From Clostridiales bacterium (lineage in GTDB: Bacteria; Bacillota; Clostridia; Caldicoprobacterales; DTU083): 16,802 nucleotides of DNA. The position numbers and the translations under genes are program-made. The notes beneath the pieces are model-generated. The model was not told the DNA's origin. It saw only the letters and a list, made by a program, of their open reading frames with translations, and made no database searches. How positions within the stretch are numbered: position 1 is the first letter of the stretch; each line of letters opens with the position of its first letter. Shown here piece by piece: positions 7,428 through 13,579 of the stretch. The DNA lies in contig JAAZEK010000370.1 of assembly GCA_012512335.1 (NCBI GenBank), positions 1 through 16,802 of the forward strand, read 5' to 3'.

Positions 7428-8360
7428 TTAATCCTCTCTATCATCTTTATTCGCCATAGCCTTATAAATTCCTTCCCTTTTTTGGATTTTGTGCACGATT
7501 TGTGCAATCACCCTTTTGTGGTCCGATACTAAAGAAGGTTTAACCTCGTGGTTCTTCAGACCGATTTGCTCAGACACATATATACGATCTATTCTTTCCT
7601 CAGCTGTGGCACCCCAATTGGAGAAGGTATATAAATCGCTTTTGTTAAGAGCTACAGCGCTATCTACCATGATAGAGTCCAGCATATCCATTTCCTCGCC
7701 ATCAGGATTATTGTTAAAGTCGCCTAAAATTAAAATATTGCCTTCTCTTTTAGATAACCGCTCATTGATGTATTGAATCTGCAAATTTCTTTCTAGCTTG
7801 TTTAAGCCAAGATGGGTTACAAATACATAGTAAGGAATACCGTCTACATCCACCTCAGCTTCTATCAAGCCCCGAGGCTCCAGCATTTTCTTGGGAAGCT
7901 TGTGGTTTTGCGCGCTGATAATGGGAAATTTACTTAATAAAGCATTTCCGTATTGAACCCCTAGAATATTTATATTGCCTTCATAATAGTAATGATACCC
8001 CAAGGCTTCTGCTATTAATCTTGCTTGATCCTGATAGTTAGAGCGGGGCATATTATGCTCTACTTCTTGTAAGCCTATTAGCTGTGCGTCTGTTTCCTTA
8101 ATTTCATCAATTATCTGTTCTAAGGCGACATTGCCTTCTTGATCAATGGCACTGTGCATGTTGAATGTTAAGAGAGTAAGTATCTGTTCTTCTGGTTCTA
8201 CTTTTAAAGTTTCCTTATCAGCTTGCATGGGGATGGAAGCCAGCATGACAACCGCCCCTGACCTTTGGTTATTTTCTCCATGGACAGAAGTATCTCGATT
8301 GACACCTACTAGCAATAGTATACAAAAGCTTAAGATTACCACTAATCCCCTCTGCTTCAT
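7428..8360 (-). CDS. Secreted or membrane-anchored endonuclease/exonuclease/phosphatase (EEP) family protein
   Basis: 310 residues from the ATG at 8360, which has GGGGG 5 nt upstream; an earlier in-frame ATG at 8402 falls inside the terminator stem. Residues 1-20 are a basic-then-hydrophobic segment (signal peptide or anchor; no lipobox). The EEP core begins near 60 and has the expected catalytic set: N67 (TFNMHS), E99 (GLQEVE), H183 (VTHLGL), D214 and N216 (GDFNNNP), and D280-H281 (SDHKRV). These coordinate metal and attack a phosphodiester. Substrates in this superfamily include DNA, RNA, sphingomyelin and phosphoinositides, and the sequence does not choose between them. A possible -10 (TATAAT at 8391-8396) lies just after the rpsU terminator, with no good -35. 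Standing first in the nfeD-floA operon, where Bacillus has yqeY, it may act at the cell surface. Confidence 0.88.
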   Translation of the reverse strand: MKQRGLVVILSFCILLLVGVNRDTSVHGENNQRSGAVVMLASIPMQADKETLKVEPEEQILTLLTFNMHSAIDQEGNVALEQIIDEIKETDAQLIGLQEVEHNMPRSNYQDQARLIAEALGYHYYYEGNINILGVQYGNALLSKFPIISAQNHKLPKKMLEPRGLIEAEVDVDGIPYYVFVTHLGLNKLERNLQIQYINERLSKREGNILILGDFNNNPDGEEMDMLDSIMVDSAVALNKSDLYTFSNWGATAEERIDRIYVSEQIGLKNHEVKPSLVSDHKRVIAQIVHKIQKREGIYKAMANKDDRED

Positions 8361-8402
8361 AAATACCCCCAAATATATTATGTTAACTACATTATATAAC
8401 AA

Positions 8403-8428
8403 AAAACCCGATATTGCTATCGGGTTTT
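8403..8428 (-). terminator. Strong Rho-independent terminator after rpsU
   Basis: A perfect 11-bp inverted repeat (AAAACCCGATA / TATCGGGTTTT) around the 4-nt loop TTGC. The minus strand continues into a T-run ending near 8401, so it ends rpsU transcription about 100 nt after the stop; the T/A-rich flanks could let it work on both strands. It isolates rpsU from the EEP-nfeD-floA genes. Confidence 0.9.
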
Positions 8429-8531
8429 GTTTGTCTTAAATTAAAACTTCAGTTAAGTTAGTTAGTTGGTTGAGCAGCTTGTATAAAACTTCCCATATCT
8501 TTATTTTTCTGTTGCATTTGCTGAGGAAGGC

Positions 8532-8705
8532 TTAAAACTTTCTCTTACGAGCAGCCTCCGACTTTTTCTTTCTTTTAACACTGGGTTTTTCATAGTGCTC
8601 ACGTTTGCGCACCTCTGCTAATACGCCTGACTTGGAACATTTTCTTTTAAACCGTTTCAAAGCGCTTTCTAGAGATTCATTTTCCCCTATTTTGATTTCG
8701 GACAT
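8532..8705 (-). CDS. rpsU: 30S ribosomal protein bS21
   Basis: 57 residues from the ATG at 8705, which has GGGAGG 9 nt upstream. A longer frame from 8741 lacks its own ribosome binding site and adds a non-conserved stretch. The sequence has the bS21 pattern: SEIKIGENESLESALKRFKR, the KREHYEKPSVKRKKKSEAAR region and a Lys/Arg-rich C-terminus. bS21 binds the 30S platform near the 3' end of 16S rRNA and helps initiation. The gene has its own consensus promoter at 8796-8825 and its own terminator, so it is monocistronic here. In Bacillus and many Clostridia yqeY follows directly; here the ~100 nt downstream hold no yqeY. Confidence 0.98.
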   Translation of the reverse strand: MSEIKIGENESLESALKRFKRKCSKSGVLAEVRKREHYEKPSVKRKKKSEAARKRKF

Positions 8706-8795
8706 CTTGCTTTCCCTCCCTCCGCTAGTACAGTTACCCAAGTATATATGGGTTGTTGAACTGTGGGAAATTTATAGAAGCCTATAATATTGTAT

Positions 8796-8825
8796 ATTAT
8801 ACCGCAGTAGATTTCAACCTGTCAA
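8796..8825 (-). promoter_or_regulatory. Consensus sigma-A promoter of rpsU
   Basis: Minus strand TTGACA at 8825-8820 and TATAAT at 8801-8796, spacer 18 nt: both hexamers are perfect. The predicted start near 8789 leaves a leader of about 85 nt before the rpsU ATG, long enough for regulation, though I see no clear structure in it. Confidence 0.88.
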
Positions 8826-8835
8826 CTACAGGATT

Positions 8836-8889
8836 TCTAAAATAGATAGATACCCTGTGTTTGATACTCCTTATACTTCCTCCGAGTAA
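8836..8889 (+). pseudogene. Truncated remnant of a ParE-type toxin gene
   Basis: The plus strand reads SKIDRYPVFDTPYTSSE followed by TAA. This aligns with residues SKFPHRCPVFDTPYTSSE of the intact toxin encoded at 10379-10693 with one codon deleted. At the DNA level 8853-8886 and 10546-10579 agree at 32 of 34 positions. Only about 17 codons from the middle of the toxin remain, with no start, and the stop codon is 4 nt from the end of the lacX-like gene. It is a relic of a second toxin copy or of a rearrangement. Confidence 0.75.
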
Positions 8890-8893
8890 TTAT

Positions 8894-9772
8894 TTACTTT
8901 ATCTCAAAACTTTGAGAACTCTCAAAAGTTTTACCAGACTCCAGTGTTCTCATTCCTTCCTTTTCAGCAAGGTCATTTGAGGATGAACCCCTCATAGGAA
9001 GTGTACCGTGCCAAGGTTGCACACAAACAAATTCCTCAGGCTCTTCTGAAGACCAAATGCTGAGTGTAGGATGTTCTCCAAAGTTGATTTTCACCGATTT
9101 CTGATTCTTGTCACTCTTTATTGTTACTGAGTCTGATTCCAGACCATGTAGAATGATTGGACCAGGAGTAAGCTTTTCAAAGGATAAGGGCCAAATATTG
9201 CTGTCTTCTAAAAATACCAGCTCGGTAGGAAGACGTTCGGCAGTTTCATATGAATAATCATTGTATTTAATATTCTCTTTTTTATCGAATTCAAAGTAAT
9301 AATCGGACATTTCAAGCTTTCTTTCTATAGGACAAGTAAAACCTACATGTTGACCTAGGGAAAAATACATAAGCTTTTCGTCTTTATTTATAACCTGGCA
9401 TGTGATTGTAAGCTTGCTTTCTTCTAATTTATAAATAATATTGAATTCAAACTTAAATGGATAAAGTGCTAATGATTCTTCAGTATCTGTTATTTGGAAG
9501 CTTATACTATCCATCGCCTCATGGGTTACTTTAAATAATGTATCTTTGGCAAAACCATGGGTAGGCATTTTGTATATTTGCCCTTGATATGTAACCTCAT
9601 CGTTTTCAGTAAAGCCCATTATCGGGAAAAGGAATTCCGCCTGGGGACGGTAGATATCGGAACCCTGCCAAATATATTCCGTATTGTCAGCTAGATTCTT
9701 CATGCTCGTAAGCTCCGCACCCTTTTGCTTAATCTGTACTAAAACTTTTTCGTTTTGTATTGTATAAATCAT
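8894..9772 (-). CDS. Aldose 1-epimerase family protein, LacX-like
   Basis: 292 residues from the ATG at 9772, which has AAGGGG 6 nt upstream. The earlier ATG at 9811 overlaps the -10 box, upstream of the predicted transcription start, and is excluded. The fold is galactose-mutarotase-like: GAELTSMKN and TEYIWQGSD near the N-terminus, FLFPIMG at 47-53, H72 in MPTHGFA and H142 in GQHVGF, the last deviating from the more usual GGHPAF. The LacX subgroup is thought to interconvert sugar anomers, but its natural substrate is generally not known. No sugar-transport or kinase genes accompany it here. It is a single-gene unit with its own consensus promoter, sitting among gene remnants between the conserved HIT and rpsU genes, so it was probably inserted. 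No hairpin terminator was seen after it. Confidence 0.88.
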   Translation of the reverse strand: MIYTIQNEKVLVQIKQKGAELTSMKNLADNTEYIWQGSDIYRPQAEFLFPIMGFTENDEVTYQGQIYKMPTHGFAKDTLFKVTHEAMDSISFQITDTEESLALYPFKFEFNIIYKLEESKLTITCQVINKDEKLMYFSLGQHVGFTCPIERKLEMSDYYFEFDKKENIKYNDYSYETAERLPTELVFLEDSNIWPLSFEKLTPGPIILHGLESDSVTIKSDKNQKSVKINFGEHPTLSIWSSEEPEEFVCVQPWHGTLPMRGSSSNDLAEKEGMRTLESGKTFESSQSFEIK

Positions 9773-9809
9773 AATTATCCCCTTTCTATAGGTAACTTTG
9801 TAGATTTCC

Positions 9810-9838
9810 ATTATAATGAAATCCTAGTATGTTGTCAA
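9810..9838 (-). promoter_or_regulatory. Consensus sigma-A promoter of the lacX-like gene
   Basis: Minus strand TTGACA at 9838-9833, a 17-nt spacer, TATAAT at 9815-9810. Both boxes and the spacing are ideal. The predicted transcription start near 9803 gives a leader of about 30 nt to the ATG at 9772. Confidence 0.88.
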
Positions 9839-9853
9839 TTAACGTATTTTCCC

Positions 9854-9875
9854 GGTGTGTTCATTATTTCACACC
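9854..9875. repeat. Inverted repeat upstream of the lacX-like promoter
   Basis: GGTGTG and CACACC are separated by 10 nt, 16 nt upstream of the -35 box. The place and spacing would fit a dimeric regulator site, but a 6-bp repeat could be chance. No regulator gene is nearby. Confidence 0.3.
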
Positions 9876-9888
9876 TTTCCGCATTCTT

Positions 9889-9942
9889 ACAGGCTTAACT
9901 AAGAAGGAAATCGAACAAATTAGAAAAGAAATGCTTCAATAA
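9889..9942 (+). pseudogene. C-terminal tail of a probable Rpn/PD-(D/E)XK nuclease-type transposase
   Basis: The plus strand encodes TGLTKKEIEQIRKEMLQ followed by TAA. Tails of the form TGLSKEEIEKIR are common at the C-terminus of Rpn-family (recombination-promoting nuclease/putative transposase) proteins; this is recognition from memory. Upstream the frame reads only a few plausible codons before merging with the lacX-like promoter, and no start exists, so it is a remnant. The rest of the 325-nt gap between the lacX-like gene and the antitoxin holds the two divergent promoters and nothing else I can identify. Confidence 0.5.
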
Positions 9943-10036
9943 ATATGACATAAACGTATGCAGAACAGTTCTCCTTTAAGTATTCCACTTTAGCGGAAAT
10001 TAGTTAAATATCTTCTGTGCCATAAAAGGGAGCTAA

Positions 10037-10065
10037 TTGACATCATAGCTTAATAATGTTATAAT
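10037..10065 (+). promoter_or_regulatory. Consensus sigma-A promoter of the toxin-antitoxin pair
   Basis: TTGACA at 10037-10042, a 17-nt spacer, TATAAT at 10060-10065. The predicted start near 10072 is about 27 nt before the antitoxin ATG. Antitoxins of this family normally repress their own promoter; an obvious palindromic operator was not seen. Confidence 0.88.
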
Positions 10066-10098
10066 TCAGCTATCAAAAAGATGATTGGAGGAATGAAA

Positions 10099-10386
10099 AT
10101 GAACATTAAGTCATCTGCCGAACTGCGAAATAATTATCGTAAGGTTGCTGACTTTTGCATTAAAAGCAATGAGCCAGTTTTTCTCACCAATAATGGTGAA
10201 GGTGAATTGGTTGTTATGTCAATTGAAGCATATAATAAGCAGCAACAAAGCTTGAAGATTCAAAAGGATCTCTTGCGAATAGAAACTGAAAAAGCTACCG
10301 GTCATGCGAGCTATTCGCCTGCATCTGAGGTTTTAGGTGAAATGCGTAAAATCATCGAAAGTGCCAGGGTGGCAAATCGTGAGTGA
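10099..10386 (+). CDS. Phd/YefM family antitoxin
   Basis: 95 residues. Of three nearby in-frame ATG codons (10081, 10093, 10099), only the last is at the right distance (7 nt) from GGAGG at 10087-10091. The N-terminus has the Phd/YefM DNA-binding pattern: SSAELRNNYRKVADFC, then EPVFLTNNGEGELVVMSIEAYN. The C-terminal half (about 60-95) is charged and probably the flexible toxin-neutralising segment. It would bind and block the toxin encoded downstream and repress the shared promoter. Its TGA at 10384-10386 overlaps the toxin start region, so the two are translated together. Plus-strand orientation, opposite to all surrounding housekeeping genes, fits an acquired module. Confidence 0.92.
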   Translation: MNIKSSAELRNNYRKVADFCIKSNEPVFLTNNGEGELVVMSIEAYNKQQQSLKIQKDLLRIETEKATGHASYSPASEVLGEMRKIIESARVANRE

Positions 10387-10693
10387 AATTGAGAAGATGT
10401 ATTATGTGGATGTAAATGATTCCGCAAAGTTGATGATGCTTGAACATATCACTTTTTTATCTCAGGTAAACGTTACAGCTGCCGAAAAGCTATATGAGGA
10501 CTTTGAAAAAGCGTTTGATTCACTTTCTAAGTTTCCACATAGATGCCCTGTGTTTGATACTCCCTATACTTCCTCCGAATATCGACGCTTGGTCATTGAC
10601 AGGTATGTCTTACTTTTTACTATTGACAATCAAAAAAATATAGTACATGTCGAATATATATGGGATTCGAGGCAAGGCAATACTTTGTTGTAA
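10379..10693 (+). CDS. RelE/ParE family toxin
   Basis: 104 residues from GTG at 10379, which has AGGGTGG 6 nt upstream and overlaps the antitoxin stop by 8 nt. A longer frame from 10337 lies wholly inside the antitoxin gene, and an ATG at 10397 has a weaker site. RelE/ParE-like pattern: YYVDVNDSAKLMMLEHITFL at the start, an alpha-helical AAEKLYEDFEKAFDSLSKFP segment, then the strands RRLVIDRYVLLFTID and the end IVHVEYIWDSRQ. ParE toxins target DNA gyrase while RelE toxins cleave mRNA; the sequence places this protein in the superfamily but does not settle the target. A partial second copy of its middle lies at 8836-8889. The gene looks intact. Confidence 0.92.
   Translation: MSEIEKMYYVDVNDSAKLMMLEHITFLSQVNVTAAEKLYEDFEKAFDSLSKFPHRCPVFDTPYTSSEYRRLVIDRYVLLFTIDNQKNIVHVEYIWDSRQGNTLL
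10546..10579 (+). repeat. Direct repeat shared with 8853-8886
   Basis: The 34-bp stretch starting CCCTGTGTTTGATACTCC inside the toxin gene matches 8853-8886 at 32 of 34 positions in the same orientation. The copies are 1693 bp apart and enclose the lacX-like gene, the Rpn tail, the antitoxin gene and the first half of the toxin gene. Confidence 0.9.
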
Positions 10694-10759
10694 TTAGAAT
10701 ATATTAAGATGCCTTGAGTAATAGAAAAGGACTCAGTGACACATTATATTGAATCATGC

Positions 10760-11017
10760 TTAAGATACGTATTGGGCATTAGAAATGATATCGGTAAAGA
10801 TGAATTGGTACGAATTGCGGACCAAATATCTTTCTATAAGGTTTCCTTTTTCCAGAACTAATATTTTTTCGGCTATTCTGGCTGCTCCTATTCTATGTGT
10901 TACGATAATAGATAGCTTTCCTCTGGAGTACTCGTAAAATTGCTGATAGAGTTCACTCTCTCGCAAAGGATCAATGGCACTAGTAGGTTCGTCCAGTAGG
11001 TATGAAATGCGTTGATA
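10760..11017 (-). pseudogene. Fragment of an ABC transporter ATP-binding protein
   Basis: The minus strand reads QRISYLLDEPTSAIDPLRES ... IVTHRIGAARIAEKILVLEKGNLIE. This holds the Walker B/D-loop (LLDEPTSAID) and the H-loop histidine (VTHR) of an ABC ATPase, the export/subunit-fused type judging by the wording after the H-loop. Everything upstream is missing: stop codons TGA and TAA lie just before it, there is no Walker A, and the signature region is reduced to QRIS with the following helix deleted. After about 47 residues beyond the start of the track the sequence no longer resembles an ABC C-terminus, so the end is also damaged. It is a decayed gene. The remainder of 10694-11097 shows no other recognisable gene. 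Confidence 0.8.
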
Positions 11018-11097
11018 TTATCAAAAAAAATTTGCATACTCACAGTATATAGAATACTAGAATTACCAAAATTTGTTTTGGATGTGCATAATGACAT

Positions 11098-11122
11098 AAA
11101 AAAAGCAGCAAGTTAATGCTGC
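11098..11122 (-). terminator. Rho-independent terminator after the HIT gene
   Basis: GCAGCA (11105-11110) and TGCTGC (11117-11122) enclose a 6-nt loop; the minus strand then runs into seven T. It lies 43 nt after the HIT stop codon and ends the dnaK-to-HIT transcription unit. Confidence 0.85.
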
Positions 11123-11164
11123 ACAATTTCAAGACTTTGTCTGATTATATTCCTATCTGACTTC

Positions 11165-11509
11165 TCATCCAAAATTATTTTCAAAGGCCCTTCCACCTAA
11201 AATGTGGTAATGCAGATGTGCAACTGCCTGGCCTGAGTCCTTACCACAGTTTACTATGACCCTATAACCAGAATCCTTTATACCCATAATCTCCGCTACC
11301 TTTGATATAGACAAACTTAGATGTGCCATATCATCTCCATGCTGTGAATCCAAGTCATTTAAAGATGCCACATGGGTTTTTGGAATGAGTAAAATGTGTA
11401 CAGGAGCCTTTGGCTCAACATCGTGAAATGCCAATACCTGATCGTCCTCATATACTATTTTAGATGGGATTTCTCGATTAATAATTCTGCAAAATAAACA
11501 ATTATCCAT
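11165..11509 (-). CDS. HIT family hydrolase (HinT-like)
   Basis: 114 residues, ATG with GGAGGT 7 nt upstream. The active-site motif is complete: H98-L-H100-Y-H102 in VAHLHYHILGG. A CLFC pair at residues 4 and 7 is the zinc-binding CxxC of the HinT-like branch, and HILLIPKTHV is typical. HinT proteins hydrolyse nucleoside phosphoramidates such as AMP-lysine in the cytoplasm. It overlaps the end of mtaB by 8 nt and is the last gene before the terminator, a placement common in Clostridia. Confidence 0.96.
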   Translation of the reverse strand: MDNCLFCRIINREIPSKIVYEDDQVLAFHDVEPKAPVHILLIPKTHVASLNDLDSQHGDDMAHLSLSISKVAEIMGIKDSGYRVIVNCGKDSGQAVAHLHYHILGGRAFENNFG

Positions 11510-12839
11510 TGATTATACCTCCTACTAGTCCATTTTTACCTACTTCCTTTATTAAAATCGGAAGTAGCATTCCTTCAAGCTGCTGGCCTTCGTCTGGTAC
11601 AGCAACTCGTATATACTCATCTGTGTATCCTTCATAATAGCCATCCCATTCGGGATGCTCCTCTTCAAACAAAACCTCCACCTGTTTACCGATAAAACCT
11701 TCCATGAAGCTTTGTTCCAGCCTATTACCTAAAGCAATCAATTCCCTGCTACGCTTTTCCTTAATTATAGATGATACTTGATTTTCATAGGATGCAGCTG
11801 GTGTTCCTTTTCTAGGTGAATAGGGGAACACATGAATTTTACTAAAGGCTATATCTTCTACAAACTTAAGTGTTTGTGCAAACTCATCATCGGTCTCACC
11901 TGGGAAACCTACCATAACATCTGTAGTTATAGCTACATTGGGAATTGCACTTCGTAATCCATTAACTATTTCCCTAAATTCGTCTGTAGTATATCTTCTA
12001 TGCATGCGCTTTAGTGTGGCATCACAACCACTTTGCATAGAGATATGATAATGTCTACATACCTTATTCATGTCCTTAATCACAGAAACGAATTCCTTGC
12101 TAAGCAAATTAGGTTCCAATGAACCAAGACGGATACGCTGAATCCCATCTACCTTATGAATATCTTGTAAAAGCTCTAACAGTGAAGTAATCTGTAGGTC
12201 TTTTCCATAGGATGCTATGTGTATACCCGTTAGCACAATCTCCTTAAATCCATTATCAGCCAGACGTTGTACCTCTTCCAGCACACTGACTGGTTGTCTA
12301 CTTCGAATAGGACCTCTAGCATAAGGAATGATGCAATATGAGCAAAATTGATTACAGCCTTCCTGAATTTTAAGAACACCACGTGTCTTCCCTGAAAAGG
12401 TGCTTATGGGGGTATCCTCAAACTCTTGAATCTTCATGATATCCTCAACAGCGTTAATGGTGTCACCAGTGGCTTCTATCATCTCCACATACTCTACAAT
12501 TTTACTTCGGTTTTTCGTACCTACAGCAAGCTTAACTCCTTCTATGGATAGCACTTCCTCTGCAGCCTGCTGAGCATAGCAACCAACCACTGCAATTATC
12601 CCGTGTGGATTGCTACGATGTGCCTTACGAATTATTTGCCTGGATTTCCTGTCTCCCAGATTGGTTACAGTACAGGTATTGACCACATAAACATCGGACT
12701 CTTCTTGGAAATCGACAATTTGGTAGCCTGCCTTTTCAAACTGCTCCTGCATGGCTTCCGTGTCGTATTGATTGGTTTTACATCCTAGAGTATAAAATGC
12801 TGCCCTCTTGGTAGGAACCATGTTACTATCTGTGTTCAT
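11502..12839 (-). CDS. mtaB: tRNA t6A37 methylthiotransferase MtaB
   Basis: 445 residues. The ATG at 12839 overlaps the rsmE TGA as ATGA and has GGAGG 7 nt upstream; an in-frame ATG nearer the site and an upstream TTG are too close to or inside it. The N-terminal UPF0004 domain has cluster cysteines C20 (TLGCKTNQ), C56 (VNTCTVTN) and C87 (VVGCYAQ). The radical SAM motif CNQFCSYC supplies C152, C156 and C159, and a TRAM domain ends the protein (FIGKQVEVLFEEE onward). MtaB adds a methylthio group to t6A at position 37 of ANN-decoding tRNAs, using two iron-sulfur clusters and SAM. All key residues are present. The order prmA-rsmE-mtaB matches Bacillus yqeT-yqeU-yqeV. Confidence 0.96.
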   Translation of the reverse strand: MNTDSNMVPTKRAAFYTLGCKTNQYDTEAMQEQFEKAGYQIVDFQEESDVYVVNTCTVTNLGDRKSRQIIRKAHRSNPHGIIAVVGCYAQQAAEEVLSIEGVKLAVGTKNRSKIVEYVEMIEATGDTINAVEDIMKIQEFEDTPISTFSGKTRGVLKIQEGCNQFCSYCIIPYARGPIRSRQPVSVLEEVQRLADNGFKEIVLTGIHIASYGKDLQITSLLELLQDIHKVDGIQRIRLGSLEPNLLSKEFVSVIKDMNKVCRHYHISMQSGCDATLKRMHRRYTTDEFREIVNGLRSAIPNVAITTDVMVGFPGETDDEFAQTLKFVEDIAFSKIHVFPYSPRKGTPAASYENQVSSIIKEKRSRELIALGNRLEQSFMEGFIGKQVEVLFEEEHPEWDGYYEGYTDEYIRVAVPDEGQQLEGMLLPILIKEVGKNGLVGGIING

Positions 12840-13579
12840 TCCCATTCCTCCCAATGATACATTATTGCTGCTAGCACTGCCATACCTGCTGTTTCTGTTC
12901 TTAGAATTCGGGAACCTAGGGTAAGAGATTGCCAGCCGTGTTGCCTTGCTAGCTCTACTTCCGAATTATCCAAGCCTCCTTCTGGTCCAATTAAAAGTGC
13001 TATGGACTTAGGTGGAGTTACTTGACTGTGTAAAACCTTATGCAAACTCAGCTCTTTTTCCTCTTCCCAAAATAGCAGTTTAAGGTCTGCATTACATTCC
13101 TTTATAGCTTGTTTAATAGAAACAGGCTCTGAAACATGAGGTATTATTCCCCGCTTGCTCTGCTTAGCAGCCTCTTCTGCTACCTTCTGCCAACGTTGTG
13201 CCTTTTTTCTTGCATCTCTTTCGTCAGAAATACGCACCACAGTTCGAAGAGTGGTAATTGGTAACACCTCATAGATACCTAGCTCCACGCACTTTTGAAT
13301 AATAACCTCCATTTTTGAAGCCTTTGGAAGACCTTGAAGCAAGCTTAGCTGTATCTTTGGCTCAGTTCCACTAGAAGCTGTCCCAACAATTTTCACCTCT
13401 ATCAGGTTCTTATCCACATGCTGAATGAGTCCTTGATAATCGGTACCATGGCTGTCGCATAAGGTAATTTCCTCACCGATACCAAGACGTAGTACTCTTT
13501 GTATGTGATGGGCATCGTCTCCGGTAATTTTACCTATATTGTCCAGTATTTGTTCTGGTCCTACAAAAAACCTATGCAT
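12836..13579 (-). CDS. rsmE: 16S rRNA (uracil1498-N3)-methyltransferase RsmE
   Basis: 247 residues from the ATG at 13579 (MHRFFVG), matching the usual N-terminus; a longer frame from 13627 is within prmA. The start overlaps the prmA stop by 8 nt and lacks a strong Shine-Dalgarno sequence, so translation probably depends on coupling to prmA. N-terminal PUA-like domain (ITGDDAHHIQRVLRL), then a SPOUT methyltransferase domain with the knot motifs LLIGPEGGLDNSEV and LGSRILRTETAGMAVLA. It methylates N3 of U1498 in the 30S subunit. Downstream it shares ATGA with mtaB. Confidence 0.96.
   Translation of the reverse strand: MHRFFVGPEQILDNIGKITGDDAHHIQRVLRLGIGEEITLCDSHGTDYQGLIQHVDKNLIEVKIVGTASSGTEPKIQLSLLQGLPKASKMEVIIQKCVELGIYEVLPITTLRTVVRISDERDARKKAQRWQKVAEEAAKQSKRGIIPHVSEPVSIKQAIKECNADLKLLFWEEEKELSLHKVLHSQVTPPKSIALLIGPEGGLDNSEVELARQHGWQSLTLGSRILRTETAGMAVLAAIMYHWEEWE

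Noticed and set aside
8458..8517. A 19-codon minus-strand frame between rpsU and its terminator (MQQKNKDMGSFIQAAQPTN)
   Set aside because: It has no Shine-Dalgarno sequence, and the length is within chance for this AT-rich stretch. It does not resemble YqeY, which would be expected here.
10694..10759. A possible terminator after the toxin gene (TGAGT ... ACTCA)
   Set aside because: Only five base pairs with a long loop and no T-run on the plus strand.
10900..11097. Minus-strand 65-codon frame overlapping the ABC fragment
   Set aside because: It reads the wrong frame across the ABC ATPase remnant and starts in the terminator T-run region, with no family signal.
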